This document shows, in pieces, positions 33,873-45,680 of a stretch of DNA of 64,000 bases; position 1 is the stretch's first letter, and each line of letters opens with the position of its first letter. This stretch comes from Xylona heveae TC161 (lineage: Eukaryota > Ascomycota > Xylonomycetes > Xylonales > Xylonaceae): assembly GCF_001619985.1 (NCBI RefSeq), contig NW_017264196.1, forward strand, positions 930,001 through 994,000. Direction: 5' to 3'. The position numbers were made by a program, and so were the translations under genes. The notes beneath the pieces were generated by a model. The model was not told the DNA's origin and ran no database searches. It saw nothing but the letters and a program-made list of their open reading frames with translations.

Positions 33873-34605
33873 TATGGGTACTAGAGAGATGTTGTTACAG
33901 TTTTCAAATGGTGGTAGCAATGAGCTGCCTGTGACGATGGAAGAGGAATTCGCCTCCAATCCAAATATGCAAGCGCTCTCATGTCATCGACACATCTGGA
34001 GATGGCGGAGAGGAAGCCTAAGTACTATACTGTAAACGGATAATTAAGCGAACCAACCGCTTCTGATGCCCGATTTCCAAACAATTACGGTTAGATCCGA
34101 GTCTTCGCGGCCACCTTACCAAAAATGGATATGACGCACTGATAAACTCCCCTTGATAAAAAGCTCGAGATTGCGCAACCGCAACCGGAGCACCTTTGAT
34201 AAGTATCTCTACTATTATCTATACAGATATTGTGCTGCGATATGTGGTATAGAGACATGAACCCAATTACCTAACTCGCGCCCTCACTTATCGCCGCCTC
34301 GTGCAACGCATTTCTTGCTCCGAAACTGGAATTGATATGCTTTTACCCCTTCAGTCATCAACTGCTTGTGAGGCAATTGCACCCACTTCATGCCCCAATC
34401 CTTGACATTTCTTGAGAGTTGTATAATCAATGGTTCTTACGTTTTATTTCAAACGTGAAGATCATCTCCACCAAAAACCGGAGCAGTAATCGGGTCAACC
34501 ATCCACCGCCATTTGGCGCAATTGAATCGGCCCACGGCTTGATAGAAAGCCGACTTGCGTCGAACAATCTCGTATTGGGCCATTGCTCTCTTGTCCGCTC
34601 TCAAG
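33873..34605. other. Divergent promoter region TMS1/MCH1-like
   Basis: 733 bp between divergent starts. No repeats or coding signal were recognised. Confidence 0.7.
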
Positions 34606-36947
34606 ATGTCAAATACCAGCTTCCCTGATGCGTCGGATTCGACACATCGAACAACTCGTATAGTATCAGTCATAGCAGCCACAGCCGTCGCGTTGGCATG
34701 TGGCACGAATGTTTGTGGCCTTTTGTGACATTACCTTTTACCGTTCTTGCTGAAACTAGACCCAGTATGTATATTCGGCATGGGCGCCGCAATTTGCGGA
34801 GAGAATGAAGCTCTCATCGACACAAAGCAATCTGATTGTGAGCATACCCCTCAGTGGAGAGGCAAGCGAACCGGTTTGCTAAACTTATGCAGGGCTCTGC
34901 GGGAAATCTTGGCATGTATGGCTTCGGTATCCCAGTGGGATTATTGGTAGATAGAAAGGGTCCTCGCCCGGGTGTGATTTTGGGCTCACTTCTTCTACTC
35001 GTGGGATATCTTCCCATGCATCTTGGTTAGTCTGCTCGTGGGCTGGTATTTTGACCTAGCTAATAAGACCGCAGCTTATGATGCTGGCCCTGGCTCGATA
35101 AGCGTTGCTGCCCTATGTTTCTTCTCTCTTTTGACCGGGTGTGGAAGTTGTTCAGCGTTCTCTGGGGCGATCAAATCCTGTGAGCTCGGTTTCTTGCCGC
35201 GGAGGGAGAATTTGAATTAACAGTCTGCAGCGGCACTCAACTGGCCCCACCATCGTGGAACAGCTACGGCTTTTCCTCTTTCTGCATTTGGTCTCAGCGC
35301 AATCTTCTTTTCGACCATCTCTTCTCTGATTTTCTCCGACAATACTTCGGGCTTTCTCTTGCTCCTGTCCATTGGCACATTTGGTCTCACACTCGTTTCG
35401 GTATTCTTCCTGCGAATAGTTCCTCAGACCGGAGCGTATACTCGCATACCGGCCCACGAAAGGCGGAACTCAGACCCTCACCGTGCTCACCGGAGAAAGT
35501 CCGAACAGGGTCATTACCAGAACAATGCAGAAGAACCTGGTGCGTGCTCTCCTTTTTCCAATCACCCCAGACGTCAAAGTATTCACCTAGGAATCCATTC
35601 TGGCCCACTGCAATACTACGATCTGACATCCCTGACTGGAAATCAGACGAAATTTCTTCCCTTCTTTCTACCTCTCCTGATCCAGAACAATCTGCCACCG
35701 ATTTGCCTAGAGCGAAGATTGACGAAGGTCACAACCACCATCTAGATATTCGGGGCTTGGTTCTACTCTCGAAACCCGATTTTTGGCAGCTCTTTTCCTT
35801 GCTGGGACTCCTGACAGGTGTAGGATTGATGACCATCAAGTGAGTTATGAATCAATTGCGATTTTCGATGCCGTCACTAACTTTTGAAAAATAGCAACAT
35901 TGGAAGTGATGTAAGCACACGCGTGTTGTTGCTACCGTAATACTTGAGTTTACAATGAGATGCAGGCCCGAGCCCTATGGATTCATTATGACGATAGCGT
36001 GCCGCGTGAATTCATTCAAAACCGTCAGGTCGTCCACGTCTGCGTGCTTTCAGCTATGAATTTCCTTGGGCGTCTCTCAAGCGGTAAATCGCCTTCTTTC
36101 TACACTGGATCTCTCAATGAAGACTAATTCTTCCATGACAGGGATCGGTTCTGATCTGATTGTAAAGAGAATGGGTATGAGTCGTTTTTGGTGTGTTATT
36201 GCTGCGAGTACAGTATTTTGTGTCGCGCAACTTTCCGCCACGCAAATCAACAATCCGCATTCATTATTCGTGGTATCTGGTCTGACTGGATGTAAGTGTT
36301 TTGGTTGTCATCTTTTAATCGGGAAAGCAAGTTCTGACAGGAAAATGATTTAGTGGGTTACGGTTTTCTGTTTGGTGTATACCCGGCATTGGTATAGTGA
36401 TCCGTACGTTACTCTGTAGAGGATGTGCTTGCTCACCAATGTTTGTAACAGGTATCGGAGAAGTTTGGCGTTCATGGTCTCTCTCAGAAGTATGTGTTCC
36501 ATTGCCTTTGGAAAGAGATTAATGATGCTTCATTGGTGCTAATGTCTTTTGTTCTAGCTGGGGCTGCATGATTTTCGCTCCTGTCATCAGCGCAGAGCTA
36601 TTTAACCTGATTTACGGTAAGTTTCCCTGCAAATGCTTTGGAAGAGCAATGAAGAGTAATTGTACATGAATATTCCACGATTGTCTATTTTACTTGACCG
36701 CGTCTTGCAAATGCAGATCTAACAGTGGCGACTCACAGGGGCCGTCTATGATAAGCATTCGGTTGTACTGCCCGACGGCGAGCGTCAATGCCAGGAAGGT
36801 CTCGCCTGCTACCGAGAAGCATACTGGGTTACCCTCGGCGCAAGCGTCCTCGGTCTTTGCATCTCATTCTGGTGCGTGTATCACGAGCGCGCTGAGCAAA
36901 AGAAGCTTGCCAGAAGAGAGGGGCTCGAGGCCGGTCACGAATCCTAA
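34606..36947 (+). CDS. mch1: MCH1-like major facilitator transporter
   Basis: Thirteen exons close in phase to 516 residues: 34606-34710, 34760-34837, 34893-35025, 35075-35179, 35231-35539, 35647-35839, 35895-35910 (16 nt), 35966-36083, 36142-36291, 36354-36391, 36452-36489, 36558-36616 and 36739-36947. Landmarks: ACGTNTQYVYSAWAPQF, GIPVGLLVDRKGPRPGVILG (MFS loop 2-3), HHRGTATAFPLSAFGLS, then after a hydrophilic central loop FWQLFSLLGLLTGVGLMTIN, NIGSDARALW and VYDKHSVVLPDGERQC. This is the fungal MCH1 group, related to monocarboxylate carriers, although yeast Mch1 is not known to carry monocarboxylates. The substrate is unknown. The intron after 35539 is the least certain join: a shorter variant (35544-35590) would also keep frame. 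Confidence 0.85.
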
Positions 36948-37622
36948 ACTCGTCAAGTATATGTGATTTTGAGCACCTGGTTGCATTCTTTTTGGTGGCC
37001 TTAGGGAGCGTTTTTATCTTTACTATAGAAGATTGGTCACGAGAACAAGGATGCTGGATATTCTTATACCTGCGACAAGTAAGATCAGCTTGGTTATTAG
37101 CACGCCAAACTCATCGAGCGGGTAATCTATTTTCGCGTCTACACGTCTACGGGCTTTGGCATGTTTCACCCGGGCCGTTGAGCGGCCTTGATAGCGTTGC
37201 AGCTTTTATAGATTTTTCATATTTATAGATTTATTTCATATTCAAGCCAGCTGTTGGTTCGTCTTTTTGCTGCATATCTACGCTCTTTAGGGTTATAATA
37301 CTATCTAGTAAGTGACTCGCTATTGTATACATAAGGCAGGATAATCGTGATCGATCATAGCACGCTGGTAACTCTATCAACTTGAATGGAAAAGGACAAG
37401 ATTCAAATGACCTCTTAAGTCTAAAATCAATGCTGCACAAACAGGGAACCGGAAACTCATGGAAATCATCCAGCATTGGGAACATAAAAGGTATACAGGA
37501 AAAAAAGGTGGAAAATCTTCGGAAACACAGATGTAAGCTCTCGCTAGAAGTCATAACTGACTCTAAGATACGGGGACCTTCCCATATTTGCCCTCCCAAA
37601 CGTATCGTCTCGGATTTGTTTT
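36948..37622. other. Convergent 3' intergenic region
   Basis: 675 bp between the 3' ends of the MCH1-like gene and the 4-TM protein gene. Nothing further was recognised. Confidence 0.7.
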
Positions 37623-39565
37623 TTACATGGGAGCAGCCTCAAAACTGAACTTTCGGTTTCTAGGTCCCGCCCAGTCCCCGCCGCGGCCTTCTTCGGCAAC
37701 TTTCCCACTGACATCTCTCCTGCCGAGTCGGGAAGAAGCAGCAGCGGGCAGTACGTCGGCGCCAGAGCTGCTCACGACTCTGGCATTGCCCTCATGGGCT
37801 AATTGCGAGGAAGGCTTTGTTCCTGCATTGAGATTCGGATAGTACTTGTCTTTCTTGTCCGCTGCGCTAGCTCGGTTGGCTGAAGCTGGAGTCAGGACAC
37901 GGTGTGGAGGAGGGGTAGGCGAGTTCATGGACAGGGGATCAGGCACGAGGGACTCGTCAAAAGGATAACCATGTGCGGTTGCAAGGTCTCCGTGGTCCAA
38001 GGGATCCTGCGAGAGGGCGTGGTACTGGCTGTTGCCCAAGCGCTTGAGATCCTCGTCTTGGAACGCAGCGGTCAGGCCAGCGAAGAATTGGCCGTGCGGG
38101 TTTGTGTTTTCGTCGGGTTCGGGTTGAGTCTGGGAGGAGGCAAGGGTATCGATTCTTTCGTATTCGCCTTTTCGACCGGCGCGACCTTGGTGGTGGTGGG
38201 GCGGCTGCGTGTGGTCCTGCTCGTCGTCCGAGGTGTTGACTACATACCAATTGTCGTGGAGGTCCGATGGGTCCTCTGGTTGTTTTTCCGGCGATGGCGG
38301 ACGGCGAGGCGAGGAGTAGCCAGAGTTGCGCTTTGCGGCGAGTCGGCTGCTGCTCCGAGTAGGTCTACTAAAGTCAGATCGGGAAGTGCGCTGCGATGGC
38401 GACTGGCGTCGGACTGGACTGGTGTTGTTGCTTGCACGCGAGCGATGCAGATCTGCCCTCGATGACCGGGCAGAGACGTTTTGTCGGTATATTTGGCTGG
38501 GCAGATCGGCGCGGGAACCGTGGGGAGACGCGGACGCGGTTCCCGGGGAAGTTGGCGAGGAGGTTTCATTGGAGTTTGTGCGGGTGTGCATGAATGGGAT
38601 TGACTGATTTGTCGGCAAGAGCGGAACATCTGTTTGAGAAATAGCCTTGGAATGCCGTGGGCTAGAGCTTATTGTGCTTTGGCTGAGGCGTTTCTCAGTC
38701 ATGCTTGAAGCGTTTGAGCTCTTCTTCTTGTGTCTCGAGGTCAGGTTGTCTTCGAGCGGATTCATGTCTGGCGGCAGTTTTGCTATTCTTCGGAAGACAA
38801 TTGCCAGATAAAGCGCAACGAATATCGAAATGAAATGCAAACCGCAGTTGGCAATACTAAGGAGGAAAGTGGAGAAGATGATCTTGTGGTTGATGGTAGC
38901 GTCATTGAAGAATGTGCTCCACTTTCCAGGTTTGTCTGCGGTATTGTCATACTGCGTTTTGCTCATGAGCAGCAAGATGACATAAAAGGGAATCAACCCA
39001 ATGTCTGTGATTAATGAAAAGACATGATATGATGCAGAAGATTGGGCAGTGCGGGCCTTGGATGGTCGCGAAAGATGGAAAATCGCATACACGAGATGCA
39101 CAATCGCAACGCAAGGCTATATATCTCAAAATATCAGAATACAATTCTCATGAAATGGAGTTTACTATATATTCGGGTTGTTCAGGAACTTACGGGAACT
39201 CGAATAATCCATCCGACAGCTCCTCCGGTGTTCTTAATGACAATCACGCAGAAGAGAGCTCCAACTGCGCCTAGCAGTTGTAACATGCGCAAGAACAATT
39301 GCAACCATCTCACTTTTTGGATGGTATGCTTAGTTCCTTTGCTCAAGGGCTTGGCATTGTTATCCACAGGCAGCACCAGATAACTATCGGGATGCCTGTT
39401 GAAACTGACCAACGGGCCTTCCTGCTTGGGGCGCGGCCGTGACCGACTTGCGGCAGAAATCAAGCTGGCTTGCGATACCGCTTTAGGATTGAATGGACGT
39501 AGCGGGTCGTCATTGAAGGGGTATGTCGAAGGCGGATCGTAAAGGAATGGGGGTTCTACGCCCAT
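37623..39565 (-). CDS. Fungal four-TM integral membrane protein with long disordered tail, function unknown
   Basis: Exons are 39565-39194 and 39116-37623 (77-nt intron), 621 residues. No named family was recognised. The N-terminal 90 residues are soluble and proline-rich. Four hydrophobic segments follow: WLQLFLRMLQLLGAVGALFCVIV, CVAIVHLVYAIFHL, VFSLITDIGLIPFYVILLLM, and ISIFVALYLAIVF preceded by HKIIFSTFLLSIANCG. The four-segment layout with both ends probably cytosolic resembles MARVEL-type fungal membrane proteins, but no motif proves it. The tail (about 380 residues) is rich in S, R, P and T with many basic-Ser sites, suggesting phosphorylation. Divergent with ARH1; no functional link is implied. 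Confidence 0.75.
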
Positions 39566-40043
39566 AATGAGTAACTATGACGAGTCCCTCAGACTCCCGG
39601 TCAATTGCGTAGAGAGTCTCGAAATGACTTGGACGCGAATGGGAGACACGCGAGAGACACTGGAATGCAGCCAAAGTGAGGAATGGAAAGTCTGAAGAAA
39701 AAGAGGACTGGGCTGGATGAGAGAGAGGGAGAGAGGGTGTGAGAGGCCTATTCTGCGACCTCCCAATGCATAGAACGGGTGGCTGGGCGGCCAAAGAGAG
39801 GTTCTGGTTCCCCGGTAAACAATGTCGGCGGCCCAATGTGGAGGATTGAATGGGTTTGATTGGATTGATTGGACTGATTTAGGTTTACAGGGGTTCGGAT
39901 AATCACCACAGCAACCACCCAACTTTTGCTTAATCAGATTATCTCATCTTTTACCGATGACTGTCAATCAATCGAACTGATAACTAAATCTCCCCCAACT
40001 TTAATTTGCGTCGGCAAATGGCCATCTTGTGATTGACGGCGGC
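39566..40043. other. Divergent promoter region 4-TM gene/ARH1
   Basis: 478 bp. It includes a short GATTG-type tandem (about 39845-39880). No coding signal. Confidence 0.7.
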
Positions 40044-41997
40044 ATGAATTCCGTCATTCTTCGCAGTCAATGCACCGCATGGCTACAGCAATCGACTGTT
40101 AAATCTGCGCATCAGCTGTTCTTGCGCCACGCTACTCCGCTACAGCGCAGAACTTTGAGCAGCGCCGCAGTCAATCATGCAGAGCGGCCGTTCCGCTTGG
40201 CCGTCATCGGCTCCGGCCCTGGTGGCTTTTATGCTGCGTATCGGGTCTTGTCAAAGATTGAGGGTTCCGTTGTAGACATGTATGAGCGTCTGCCTGTTCC
40301 ATATGGGCTCGTCCGATTTGGTGTCGCCCCTGATCATCCTGAAGTCAAGGTTCGTCATTTCGTCGTTTCGTCATGAGTCACTGCATAACGATCACTGCAT
40401 AATGATCACTTCATAAATGAGCGCGCTCAAATCATTCCATATTCCATGGGCTAACTCTCTTGCGCATCACAGAACTGCGAAGAAAAATTCGAAGAAGTCG
40501 CCTCCTCGCCCAGATTCAACTTCATCGGAAACGTCTCCGTCGGGACCGACCTCCCCTTGACCGCATTGAAGCCGCACTACGACGCCATTCTCTTCGCCTA
40601 CGGCGCCTCGGAGGACAAAGAGCTGGGCATCCCAGGCGAGACGGATCTCAAGGGCATATACTCCGCGCGCGCATTTGTCGGATGGTACAATGGACTGCCT
40701 GAATATGCGAATCTGGCGCCGAACCTCGAAGCCGGCGAGGACGCGGTGGTGATTGGCCAAGGAAACGTCGCGTTGGACGTGGCGCGCGTCTTACTCACGG
40801 ATGTTGATGCGCTGCGCAAGACAGACATGGCGTCTTATGCGCTGGACGCGCTTTCAAAGAGTCGAGTCAAACGTGTTCGAGTCGTCGGTCGACGAGGGCC
40901 CATGCAGGTGTGTTCCTTGCCCTTATTTTATTTCATTTTATTTTATCCTACTTTTTTTTTTACCTCCCTATCCCTTTCTCCTTCCCCATAGCCACGCCAT
41001 TTGACCGTATACTGACACCCCGCAGGCGGCGTTCACCATCAAAGAAGTCCGCGAACTCCTGACCCTTCCATCCGTTACATTCGAGCCCGTCGACCCGGCG
41101 CTGTTCCCTCCCGAAACCGCCAAGTTGCCTCGCGCACAGAAACGCATTGTCCAACTCATACAGAAACACTCCGCCTCCGCCCCGTCATCCTCGGACCCCG
41201 CATCGTCGTCGGGATCCAAGAACTGGGGTTTCCGCTTCCTTCTCTCTCCTACAGCCTTTCACTCCTCTCCTTCCTCTCCTTCCTCTCCTTCCTTTTCCTC
41301 CTCCTCCTCCTCCTCGTCGGACAACGCCCAACTCTCCCACATCTCCTTCACCAACATGACCCTCACCTCCCCCTCCTCCGCTACCGACCCCTTCGACCCA
41401 TCCGCGCGCCCCTCCCCCACCGACCAATCCACAACGCTCCCCGCAAGTCTCGCCTTCCGCTCCATCGGGTACAAATCCGTCCCGTTGCCCGGTCTGTCGG
41501 ACTTACACATCCCCTTTGACGTCGCGCGCGGGTTCTTCCCCAACGACTTACACGGCCGCGTCATCGACCCGTCGCGCGGCCCCGCCGGCGCACTCACCGC
41601 CGCGCATGTCCCCGGTATATATTGCGCCGGGTGGGTGAAGCGTGGGCCGACGGGCGTGATTGCGAGTACGATGCAGGATGCGTTTGCGAGTGCGGATGTG
41701 ATTGCGCTGGATTGGTACCAGAGGGCGCAATTCTTGAACTCGGAGCTTCGTCCCTCCGAGGGGGGCGGTAGCGCTGAAGGGGGTCGTGGCTCAAGTGAAA
41801 AAAGTGGCGAAGGCGAGATCAGACGCGGATGGGACGCCCCTGCGTTGAAAGGAGAGGTTCAAAAAAGAGGACTGCGGCCCGTAAGCTGGGCGGATTGGCA
41901 GCGGATAGACAGGGCGGAGAAAGAAAAGGGCCAGCGGCAGGGCAAGATCCGGGATAAGTTTGGGAGTGTGCCGGACATGTTGAGTGTTTTGGACTAA
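40044..41997 (+). CDS. arh1: Mitochondrial NADPH:adrenodoxin (ferredoxin) reductase Arh1
   Basis: Exons are 40044-40349, 40473-40907 and 41026-41997, giving 570 residues. It passes electrons from NADPH to mitochondrial ferredoxin for Fe-S cluster and haem A synthesis. The N-terminus (about 45 residues, R/S/Q-rich, few acids) looks like a presequence. The FAD motif GSGPGGFYAAY is at 56-66, with RLPVPYGLVRFGVAPDHPEVK after it. The NADPH motif VVIGQGNVALDVAR is at about 194-207 and VVGRRGPMQAAFTIKE spans the second intron. The C-terminal FAD-contact region reads YCAGWVKRGPTGVI. Oddity: a low-complexity Ser/Pro insertion near residues 320-345, inside the conserved core. Start: ATG 40044, the first in frame. 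Confidence 0.95.
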
Positions 41998-42387
41998 CTT
42001 GGAAGATTTGGACCAGCTTCCCCTCTCCTCTCCTCTCCCTTTTTGATTCAAATTCAATTGTTCCCCTTTGCTGGAAGACATTTTTCCCTTTACTGTCAAG
42101 ACTAGTTTTTTTCTTGATTGCACATATGATCATCGACTGGTTTTTTTTTTAACAACATGTACTAGATAGCGTCTCTATTTTCTTTTTTTGGCATCTCAGT
42201 CCCTCTCCACACCGACTCATCTATAGATTATTCTTAGACATATGTACATATACTTTGATATGTATAAATATATATACAATGGAATAAAGGACATATACAG
42301 AGTAAACATCCGCGGACGCCCCTAGTATGAGATCATGGATAGGTGACTTCTCCCTAGACAGCGCGAGTCACAAGGACTCAGTGACGC
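41998..42387. other. Convergent 3' intergenic region ARH1/L2HGDH-like
   Basis: 390 bp, T-rich then AT-rich, as expected for two 3' UTRs. Confidence 0.7.
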
Positions 42388-43758
42388 TCAGCGCTCAGCG
42401 TAAAGCAGATCATGCACCATTTCTGCAATCGCCAGAGAACTCGTCAGGCCTGGGCTCTCAATCCCCAGTAAATTCACAAACCCGTCAAACCCATCTTCTT
42501 TCTGAATCACAAAATCCTGGAACCCCTTGGCGCTGGCCACTGCGCCCAACTTGCCCAGCTTTGGCCGAATGCCGCAGTAATCCAGGCCGATAGACTCTGG
42601 TTTAATGCCTGGTAGATATGCGCGGATATGCTCAATGGCTTCGTCGAGACGGGCCGGGTTTGGCCGAAGATCGTTCGGGTCATCCACCCATTCGACGTCG
42701 GGACCGAAGCGCACTCGGCCTGTCAAGTCAAGTGTCAGGTGTGTGCCGAGACCGCCATGGCCGGGCGACGGGGCAGGATAGATTAATGTCGAGGGACGCG
42801 GGTGCGGAGCAGAGTAGGAGAAATACGAGCCCTTTGCGAAAAAGGGCACGCGGTGCCGGTCCGCGGGTAGGAGAAGATTGTTGATGTAGCATGCGCCGAG
42901 CCCGGCGCTGTTGATGACCGTTTCGGCGGTTATGGTATATGTATTATCATTGCTGTCTTGTGCAGAGGCTGGGCTGGCGTCGGATCCCGTGGAACCATTG
43001 GCGCCGCTGCCGCCGCCAGAGATGGTTATTTCGTAGCCTCCCTTTCCGCCGTCAATTGCTTTTAAGCCCGTCACGTTGGCCTGAAACGCGCACATGCCTC
43101 CGCGGTCCTCAAATTCGGCTTGCAGAAACGACATGAGCGAGTGGCTGTCGACGATGCCGGTCGTGGGGCTCTCGAGGATCCCCGCCTCAGCGCGCACATC
43201 TGGTTCTCGTCGCTGCGCTTCTTCAGCGCTGACGAACCGTGTAGGCACGCCAAGAGATTGGGTAAATGAATGGATCTTCTCGCATTCTTCCCATTGCTCG
43301 GGCGTTTGTGCGACTATCCATTTTCCAGTCTTCTTGCAGGGGATCGAGTTGCGCTCGCACAGGTCGTAGAGCATGTGTTTGCCCTGAATGCAGAGTTTGG
43401 ATTTTAAAGAGTCAGGCCCATAGTAGAGTCCTGCATGGATGACTTCGGAGTTGCGACTGCTTGTCTCGGTGCCAACGGAACTGTGACGCTCGATTATCAC
43501 GGTCGAAGTGCCTTCTCGTTCGGCGAGTTTGCGGGCTATTGCGAGCCCGACGACTCCACCGCCAATGACCTGGAGTTGTTAGTTGGATAGGTGCCAAGAT
43601 CGGGGTGACGGAGGAGGGAGAGAAACTGGGGAAGGCAGTGAAACTATCTCACTTACAGCATGAGTCAGGTCCGCTCGACAGGAAGAGCTGGTAGAGAATC
43701 CACGACAAGCTGATTTTAATTGCCCAGAGAAATGCGCCCGAAGCGTTCTTGCAAGCAT
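42388..43758 (-). CDS. L-2-hydroxyglutarate dehydrogenase-like FAD oxidoreductase
   Basis: Exons are 43758-43657 and 43569-42388 (87-nt intron), 427 residues. The start MLARTLRAHFSGQLKSACRG is a good mitochondrial presequence. The FAD site VIGGGVVGLAIARKLAERE crosses the intron, followed by VIIERHSSVGTETSSRNSEV and HAGLYYGPDSLKSKLC, the L2HGDH hallmark. The C-terminal LDYCGIRPKL, DFVIQ and NLLGIESPGLTSSLAIAEMV complete the DAO fold. The enzyme oxidises L-2-hydroxyglutarate, a by-product of malate dehydrogenase, to 2-oxoglutarate (metabolite repair). A short Ser/Gly-rich loop (about GGGSGANGSTGSD) is inserted. An in-frame ATG 72 nt upstream was not chosen because the presequence starts better at 43758. 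Confidence 0.9.
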
Positions 43759-44527
43759 GACGTTATCCGTCAATGGTGTTGAGCAATTCGCTAATCGAAA
43801 CTGAGACAAGCAGAAGCAATACCAAGACACTCAAGACATAAAGAGGAGAATATCAATTCAGTTTACTCGAAGAATAAGGAGGAAGCGGTTGTCATTTGTG
43901 TTTTTCACATACAAATGGCCAAAGTTGGGGAGTTTGTTTGCCAAAGGGCCTGGCGTCAAGTATACGGATAGCTATAGGCCGAACTAATAACCCACCTCTT
44001 CCGATAAAGCGATAGTGAGGAATCTAGCATTTAGTGTTACGATAAGCTATACCTTAGTTTACCATGATAAGCGGCAATAAGACCCTGAATTGCCGTTGTA
44101 GCTTGCCAGACGGATGTGTCTTTCATTAGAAGTTTATGAAATTCATCTTTTTTTTTTGTAAACAATGTCCTACATGTTCGTTTATTTTATAATCGTGATA
44201 TTTTTACTCCTGGTGGTGTCGTATTAGACTAATAGAGTACAAATCACGAGATGAAGCTGAAGACGCCCCCCACTATTGACGAGTTTAAATAATCTTGAAA
44301 TTTTAAGATAGGTGGGGTAAACCGTGACCTTCCTATCATCTTATAAACTTCTTTTCTAAACGACTAGATTCCCTTACGCCTAAATTCCGACCGCTACAGG
44401 GCCGTCGTTGACTCCGTTATAAATACATGTAAACTCCAATTAACGCCGCATGATGTTGAAAATAAAGACTCCATGAGATGCCAAAAAAAAAAAAAAAAAA
44501 ATACGAAAGTCGCCCCCAAGTAGCATG
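43759..44527. other. Intergenic, AT-rich
   Basis: 769 bp. Right of about 43900 the sequence is AT-rich with long T and A runs (44149-44158, 44481-44499) and no coding signal. It could contain a decayed repeat, but no terminal repeats or ORF remnant could be defined. Confidence 0.6.
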
Positions 44528-45680
44528 TCACTCTGGCTTTGGATGATCGTTTGCCTGAGCGCTCGCCATCGCAATCGGCGGCGACGCGAGATTGGACATT
44601 GTGACGGGGCTATGCGTGATGGCAGAGTTTTCGTTTAGATCATTGATCTGTCGTTCTACCCTCAGAGTTAGTAAGATATTATTCGTTGAAGGTCGCGACG
44701 ATTTAGTCGACTCACCAAGTTCGCGGATTCTGTGCCTGAGCATTTGGTTCTCTCTCGTCAAATTCTGTGTCTCGGCTTGGAAGAATGCCGCCTCGTCCCG
44801 ACCACCGAGAGACCAGTCGGTGGCTTCGCTTTGACCGGATGCCATTGGTCGTAGTGCTGGCGACGTTCGACTGGAGGTACGAGAGTGTCGTGACGATCGT
44901 CGTGAGGCTTCTGCAGAGGTGCGCGGCACAGGCGACCGCGAGCGCGGATTGGTGCCAGAGGCATTGATTCCGGACGAAAAGGAAACAGATCGTTCAGAGG
45001 CAGGCGTGCTGTCATCAACAGCCGTCGATTGTACTGGCCCTGCCGCTTGCTGCATCTGCAGAATCTGTGTTTGCTGCTGACGGATCATCTGGAGAAGCCG
45101 ATTCTAGTTCTTTGTCAGCTCTAATTGTCAATGACGACAAATTCTGGAAAGCGGAATGACGAACAACTTGGGCTTCCTGCTCCTGCTCAATCTCTTGATG
45201 AATCTCTCCCAAGCTCGGAGCACGTGAATGATGGGGATCCGCGGTGACAATGGTCGCTGAATCTCCAATGCCCAAAGGACTCGCAGTGCGAAAAGCCGAG
45301 CCAAAGGACGAGGAACGGTAGTCGTTTGACGACCGATGCTCAGTGCTTTGCATTTCGCCTGGGCCCGGGAGTCCGGGCTCGGTCAGGTTGAGATGCATCA
45401 AGGCACTCGAGCGACGTCTTTCATGATGCGGGGCCGGACCAGAGCTCTGTGGGGGGACACCAGAGCGAGATCGTCCGGAGCTCATCGAAGGATGTCTAGC
45501 TTCGTAGTGAACTGATGGAGATTGCATGTTGGAATTCGTATTGGCGGATATAGAAGGAGATCGAGGTGAGGATGAAGGAGTCTGGCGATGGAGAGCTTCG
45601 GAAGCAGACTGTCGAGGAGGATTGGATACTGAAGAGGACGACGAGCGTGAGGGGGGGAGGGAATTGATATCCGGTGCCAT
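44528..45680 (-). CDS. Conserved-looking coiled-coil protein, function unknown
   Basis: Exons are 45680-45165, 45103-44716 and 44655-44528; phases close to 343 residues. No family was recognised. The N-terminal half is a disordered S/P/R/H-rich region. Around 160-195 a Q/E-rich helix (EIHQEIEQEQEAQVNRLLQM, then IRQQQTQILQMQ) crosses the first intron. A second coiled coil (QAETQNLTRENQMLRHRIRE, then LERQINDLN) near 285-315 looks like a leucine zipper and crosses the second intron; the intron removal is what makes the heptads continuous. No basic DNA-binding region precedes the zipper, so it is more likely an oligomerisation or scaffold protein, by inference. Start: ATG 45680, MAPDINSLPPSRSSSSS. 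Confidence 0.7.

Noticed and set aside
43880-44500. Possible decayed transposon in AT-rich DNA between the L2HGDH-like and coiled-coil genes
   Set aside because: No terminal inverted repeats, target duplication or ORF remnant could be identified; AT richness alone is not enough.
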